From contig CM028377.1 of the NCBI GenBank assembly GCA_013146195.2, positions 60,470,109 to 60,534,108 of the forward strand: a DNA stretch of 64,000 nucleotides, read 5' to 3'. Both the position numbers and the translations under genes were made by a program. Of the stretch, positions 58,446 to 64,000 are shown piece after piece. The notes beneath the pieces are model-generated. The model saw only the letters and a list, made by a program, of their open reading frames with translations. It was not told the origin of the DNA and searched no databases. This stretch comes from Codonopsis lanceolata (taxonomy: Eukaryota; Streptophyta; Magnoliopsida; Asterales; Campanulaceae). Position 1 is the stretch's first letter, and every line of letters starts with the position of its first letter.

Positions 58446-61400
58446 TAGAGATGTTAAATTGGGTCGGCCCTAACCCTACAGGGTCGTGACCCTATAGGGC
58501 CACTGGTTAATCGGGTCATTTAAACGGGCCGCTCAAATCGTGACCCTGACCCTAACCCTGTAGGTCTCGGTTTAATAGGGTCAGCCCTATTAGACGATTA
58601 ACAATAATACGAATATACGATCGAAAATAAAATAAAGTCATACAACTTAAGTTACTTAACTACTTAAGTTACAAAATTTAATACAACAATTAACAACTTC
58701 AAGTCTTCAAGTACTACTGTACTAGTGTACTAATTAAAAAGTACTAATACAAACATGAAATAACTCGATAAAAATCATGTTCAGTCTTCATTCTTCAGTC
58801 TTCAACCACATTCGAAATCGAGCCTTCTTTGGAGAAAGTATCTTCATCAATATCATTATCCTCTTCATCTACAATAATAAAATAACATAAATTAATTATT
58901 GGTAAGAAATTAATACAATCAATTAATCAAATAGTAACGTAAATAAAATAAAAAAACTATTACCTTCAACAAAACCTTGTAGCCAACTACGAGTACAAAG
59001 AAGTGCTTGCACATGATCACCATGAAGACGACTTCTATATTTATTAAGAACACGAGCACCAATGCTAAAAGCAGACTCAAATGCCACAGTCGTTATAGGA
59101 ATGCTTAGTACATCACAAGCCATAATAGATAATACTGGATATCGTTTGCTATTACTTTTCCAAAATTCTAAAACATCTAAATCTGGATAATAACGCAATT
59201 CAAGTGCAAGTTCGTCCAAATATTGTTCCAATTCACTCTTTTCATTTCGGAGATCTGGTGTTTGCCAATCTACTACAGCCTTAACAATATAAAATAAATA
59301 AATGAGAAAATTAGAAGTACTAACAAATAAGTAGTAAAATTAAACTAAGTTAATACATGAAAATTAAAAAAATTCTATAAATAATAAATTCTTACTTTAT
59401 GTTTTGTCGTAGGTGTACCCAAAGAAGGTGAGGCGGAGGCCGAATAGACTTGGGAACTTCTTGCAATTGGTTGAGTAACTTGAGTTGAACCCCATAATTT
59501 CATATATTCACCAAAAAGCATTTCCACATTACTTTTTACAAGATCAATCTTATATTGGCAAGTAAATGGATCAAGACGAGAGTAACAATACTTCAACATT
59601 CCCAACTTTGCCCGAGGGTCAAACACAGATCCAATTGCAAGCACAATGTTGTATTCATTCCAATACTTGTCAAACTTTCCTTGCATTTGGATAGCCATGT
59701 TCCTAATCTCTTCATCTTCATTGACCACATTATCATTAAGAAAACACTCTATTTCCCATACTTGCATGAAGTACATGTTGGAGGTCGGATATGATGAATC
59801 GGAAATTAAATTTGTAATCACATAAAATGGTTTCAAGAACTCACGCATTTTCTCCCCTTTTTTCCATTCTTCATTTGTTGGAACAAACTTATAATTTTTA
59901 TCAACCAATTGAAGAGTACTAAAAGCACGTCGATATTTAATTGCACTTTCAAGCATTATGTAAGTAGAATTCCATCTAGTGGAGACATCTAATCGCAAAC
60001 CCTTATTGGAGTCAATACCACCAACGTCACTAACACATTCAAGAAAGCTTTTCATCCTCTCCTCCGAAGCCTTGACATATTTAATACTCTCTCTTATCTT
60101 TCTCACAGCTTCATTCGCTATTTTCAAACCTTCTTGAAGAATAATGTTCAAAATATGAGCACAACATCTCACGTGAAAAAATTTACCATTGCATAAAAGA
60201 CTTTGTTGTAAACAAAGCTTTTCTTTCAAGAAATCTTGCATGGTATCATTCGCAGACGCATTATCCAAAGTAAGAGAGAATATTTTATTATCAATACCCC
60301 ATTCTTTCAAGCTAGCAAACACCTTCGTTCCCAATTCCCACCCAGAATGTGGAGGCTCCATTTTACAAATGGACAATATCTTACTATGTAACTTCCAATT
60401 ACAATCAACAAAGTGAGTTGTGAGACAAATATAACCATGACTAGTACAAGCAGTCCAACAATCAGAGGTTAAGCATATTCTTCCAGGGCTTTCAAGCATA
60501 ACACGCTTTAATTTCTCTTTTTCAGCATAATACAATTTCATGATATCATTAGTAGCCGTTAATCTACTAATATTTTTGTAATCTGAATTCAAATAACCAA
60601 GCAATGCTCTAACCCATTTGTACTCGACATAGGAAAGTGGAAGATCATGTGAAACAAGTGCCATAGAAATAAGCTCACGTACCTTCGTTGGCTCAATTTT
60701 TTTAGATCTTAAGTTACCTTCATGGTCCAGTGTCATCTTACTCACATCTTTGTATTTCGGAGAACTCGCACAATTATTGGTATGGCGTTTAAGAGTGGAT
60801 GTCCCATAGTTAGAACCGCCCCAAACATATTCTTTCCCACAACCCAGGCATGCTGTCTTCCCATCTTTAGGCTTTGTAAAACATTTCCATATTTCAGCGG
60901 TAAATGCTCTTTGCCTTTTGGGGGGCTTTTGATTCTCAGAACTACCCTACAAATTGATGTTACTACGAGCTGTCGAATTCGTAGTACGATTCGTAGATTC
61001 CAAAATTTCCAAATCGTCATCATCTTCAATAGGAAGAGATTGATTTTGAGAATCCATGTTGATTGTTGATGCTGCAAAAAAGATACAAAAAGTGGTGAAT
61101 AAGATAACAGAATTACAGAAAGCATGCCCAAGCTAACTGACCAGTCAAACATGATGACTTTGTAAATTGTAATGAAGAAAGAACAATTCAAGCACTCATT
61201 AGTCATGACTCATGAGTTCTAAATTCTGATCCAAACCAGTGCCACCACATCTATTGGACTATTATTAATTAGTTTTAATTACTAAATCTAAAAGCAAACC
61301 CAAAATGTTCGGAAAAGAAAATCATGTATGAGCAACAGGTTAATAAACTAGAACACCATGCACTGGTAATACAACTGGATAACAGTTCATCTTCATTAAC

Positions 61401-62277
61401 ACGGTTGCAAAACTATGGAAATGATTTAAACTCAACCTCAGAAATGTAACCTTATCAATCAGACACGATATTTCACGGAGTTCACCAACAGTAAGCAAAT
61501 TCAAGACTGAAGGACAAATAAATTGCTAGTGCAATGTAATTACCAGAGACTCAGAGAGTCCCTTTACTGCTTTCTGGCAATCCAATATTTCAAGTTTTCA
61601 ACATATGAAATATTAGACATCCGAAACAAACAACAAAGATATAACTTATGCCCAATAGAACTACTAGAGAACACCTACTTACCAGTTGAATGACGATTGA
61701 CGGCGACGGCGAGAACTTAATCTCGAGATCAGAGAAGACGAAGTGAGCGTAAAGACAGGACAGAGCTGTGAACCGTGAAGACCGAAGAGTGAAGACGAGC
61801 AGCGTGAAGCCGTGATTGAAGAGCAGTAGACGATCGACGGGATCCGATGAAGCAAGCCGTGAAGAGTGAAGACCGAACTCCGACGACTTCCCCGATTTCG
61901 AATCGAAGTTCCTTTGCCACCTTTTCGCAATCGACGAATCGCGGCTTCGCCAATCGCCAATCGCCCTTTCCGGTTTCTTTTGAGTTTTGATTTTGGCTGT
62001 TTGGGTAATTGGGTGAAAAAGTGAAAACTGAAAAGTCAAAGCCTCAACCCGACGGTATCACTGTCGTCCACTAAATTTTTTTAATCGGCTTTAATCTGTT
62101 TCCCCCCAAAAACAGCCCGTGGGTCAGCCTTGCAACCCGGCGGTCCGACCCATTTTGCCCGCACCCTGTAGGGTTGGCCCGTTTAATAAATGGGTCGCAT
62201 CTTCCCGACCCTAACCCTTTCCGATTTTCGATTAATAGGGTCGACCCTACGGTTTTCCAGCCCTATTAACATCTCTA
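58446..62277 (-). mobile_element. hAT transposon with transposase gene
   Basis: The ends are TAGAGATGTTAA in exact inverted orientation (12 bp). The subterminal regions are packed with ACCCTA/TAGGGT and GGGTC words in both orientations, probable transposase binding sites. The 8-bp flanks ACTCCCTG (58434-58441) and ACTCCCTC (62278-62285) look like the target duplication, but four extra bases (AGTC) stand between the left one and the end. A three-exon transposase gene is inside. Confidence 0.85.
58795..61057 (-). CDS. hAT (Ac-like) transposase, one in-frame stop
   Basis: Exons on the minus strand: 61057-59396, 59279-58964, 58868-58795, joined in phase to 683 codons. The acidic N-terminus ('[20 protein letters not shown]') is followed by a TAG as codon 37. 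Then comes a BED zinc finger ([11 protein letters not shown]...LKRHTNNC), then the RNase H-like catalytic part with 'LTSDCWTA' and '[10 protein letters not shown]', and '[11 protein letters not shown]'. The C-terminal hAT dimerisation domain ('DVLEFWKSN', '[20 protein letters not shown]') is in exon 2. Except for the stop the frame is intact over all exons, so the copy is young. Downstream Met codons would lose the BED finger. With readthrough or an unaffected sister copy it could still be mobilised. Confidence 0.85.
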
Positions 62278-63247
62278 ACTCCCTCTCTATTCAACTTTGT
62301 TTTGACTACATAAATCTATACAAAAAGCATCAAATGCTAAAGATTTTCTGCAATAGCTTCTTTCTCATCACTGCATCGCCAGTAATTTGAGCGACATGGG
62401 AAGCTATGGTGCCGAGGCTGGGAGAAGGAGCTACTCGGATCTTGTCGTCGTAACGCATTTAACTAGTCGATTCGTTGAAGATTTTTGCATATGGGAGGTT
62501 ATAAGTTCTGGATCTCATAGGAAAGTTGAAATTTTCAGTAAATTGAAGATGCAAATTGCAGGTTGTGGTTATTTGGTGAATTTCTCACCGGGAGAATATT
62601 CGTCGTTGTAGAGACGGATTGAGGATGGTACCCGGAGCTCCATCGTCACCGTAGAAGACTTGATAGGGCCTCAAATCTAATGCGAAAATCAAAATCAAAG
62701 TTTCCTGGGTTTCTTAATTGGATTTTTCAAGAAAATCGAAATCAATGGCACCTCCTTGAAATTGGCTGTTTCATTGGGTTTTTAAGAATTGATTTGTTAA
62801 TAATCAATTGCAATTGTTTGTGGGAAAAAAACTGGTGGAATTGGTGAAGGGATGAAATGGGTGAGGGAGGAGGGGGAAGCCTTCGTAGGAGAAGATGAAA
62901 GGAATGACATTTGGGTATAAATTTTTTATACATGCCCCTTATTTTGATGATGTTACCCAAATTAACCCTTTTTTTATAAATTGAAAAGACTAATTTGCCC
63001 TAAAATATTATGCATGTGAGTTGAACATGATGTGTTAACGGGGATAACATAAACGACGTAAGGGCTAGGGACTATTGGTGAGCAAAAAATGTAATATTTG
63101 GTCAATGAAGATCACTTTTGAAGTTTGGGGATTACTAGTAGACTTTGACATAGTATAGAGACTAAATGCACATTTAACATTTTTAATTATTTCACTTTTC
63201 AAGCGTGAGTACATGAGTGAAATAAGGAGATAATATTATATTTAATA

Positions 63248-63507
63248 CTCCATCTGTTTTCAAATTATCATTTTCTTTGCCCCAACACACACTGTTTAAG
63301 AAAAAATAATTGATTATATTATAAATATTAGTAAAATGTGTGGTTTCCTTTAATACTCTTGAACATATGATCATAATTAAACTTGGTATAAAAAGTAATG
63401 GTAAGTGACAAAAATATTTTTTCTAAAAGGGAAAGTTTTGAAAGATGATAATTATTTTAGAATGGACGAAAAAAGAAATAAAGACGATAATTTGAAAACG
63501 GAAGGAG
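63248..63507. mobile_element. Stowaway-like MITE, diverged
   Basis: TA-CTCCATCTGTTTTCAAAT and the inverted 'atttgaaaacggaaggag'-TA at the right define it. The interior matches the copies at 16721 and 25506 ('actgtttaagaaaaaataat', 'tggacgaaaaaagaa'). Confidence 0.8.
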
Positions 63508-63589
63508 TATTACTATAAAGATATAATGAATATATGGGAAGTTTGAAGACAAGAAGATATCCATGGAAAGGTCAACATACGAAACTCAG

Positions 63590-64000
63590 ACTCCGTTTAT
63601 TTCACGGAAAATCATTTCTAGAAAATGATTTCTGGAAAATGAAAAGATTTTATTTTCAGGTGTTTGGTAAATCTTTTGAAAATATGCTAGAAAATATTTA
63701 CGGGTGTTTGACAGAACACGAAAAAAGTTACGGAAAACAAGATATGAATAAATACAAAAAATATGTTTTAATATTAATGCACATATTGAATATAAGATAT
63801 TGTTGAACTTTAAGTAATTTTTTTTTAGTAGCCCTCAATTTATCATTAGTGGTGTCAAACCAATAAGGTTCATCTTTTTTTAATCTCATAATTACAATTC
63901 TTTTTTTATAATTGATATGAAAAAAAAAGTTTTAAAATAGAAAATGAACAATGTTTAAGATGTCCCTAGAAAATGTTATGGAAAACTATATATGAATAAA
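63590..64000. repeat. MITE-like repeat at window end
   Basis: 'tttcacggaaaatcatttct', 'ttctggaaaatg' and later 'gaacacgaaaaaagttacgg' are words of a common plant MITE type with 'GGAAAAC' ends. The element runs towards or beyond the window border. The 90-codon frame at 63534-63806 is translated repeat. Confidence 0.4.

Larger units (their letters stand above)
57534..63180. mobile_element. MULE with two nested hAT insertions
   Basis: TTTTAATTA flanks the element at 57525-57533 and 63181-63189, a perfect 9-bp target duplication. Ends 'gttaaatg(c/t)gc' are inverted, and similarity runs about 200 bp inward ('tagtccctgg', 'atgcattttttgttcac'). Subtracting the two hAT insertions leaves about 1.16 kb without transposase, so the host element is non-autonomous. 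What its interior (58380-58445 plus 62278-62980) derives from is unknown. Confidence 0.85.

Noticed and set aside
62397..62611. 74-codon frame inside the MULE
   Set aside because: No recognised domain; may be a captured fragment, but nothing in the sequence identifies it.

Overview
The window looks like about 64 kb of a eudicot nuclear genome: AT-rich, intron-rich and crowded with plant transposable elements. I could defend three host genes. The first is a peptidyl-prolyl isomerase of the CYP23 type (17277-27713, + strand, 8 exons, with one 1-bp frameshift in exon 2). The second is a FAR1-RELATED SEQUENCE (FRS) transcription-factor-like gene (31421-35423, + strand). The third is a three-exon gene for a mitochondrial protein resembling GAMETE CELL DEFECTIVE 1 (46894-49173, + strand). 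There is no operon logic. The genes are separate islands, and most other open frames are chance or transposon-derived.

Layout: 1-5.6 kb is AT-rich sequence without a recognisable gene. From 5.6 to 10.8 kb lies a cluster of related inverted-repeat elements with short internal tandem arrays; another copy sits at about 46 kb. From 10.98 to 16.66 kb are remnants of Ty1/copia LTR elements (an LTR, an initiator-Met primer-binding site, degenerate interior, and a polypurine tract with a different LTR). The CYP23 gene follows. Its sixth intron is about 7.9 kb and holds Stowaway-like MITEs, a MULE-type terminal repeat beside a chloroplast small-heat-shock-protein fragment, a broken PPR-gene fragment interrupted by plastid rpoC2 DNA, a degenerate LTR element inserted in an ATT microsatellite, LINE 3' ends and a SINE-like sequence. 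At 29.98-31.06 kb are two tandem non-autonomous Helitrons just upstream of the FRS gene. From 37 to 46 kb are MITEs, a degenerate retroelement, a 100-bp assembly gap and a gypsy-type LTR with tandem repeats.

Downstream of the GCD1-like gene are the clearest nested structures. A 2.64-kb Pack-MULE (49650-52292) carries fragments of a fasciclin-like gene and probably of a DUF1645-type gene, and has itself received a SINE-like insertion with a 17-bp duplication. A truncated copia element lies at 53394-56246. A 5.65-kb MULE (57534-63180, perfect 9-bp target duplication) contains two hAT insertions, one with a nearly intact 683-codon transposase gene.

Coordinates of exons and element ends come from reading splice sites, terminal repeats and target duplications by eye. 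Family names rest on recognised protein motifs; no database search was run.
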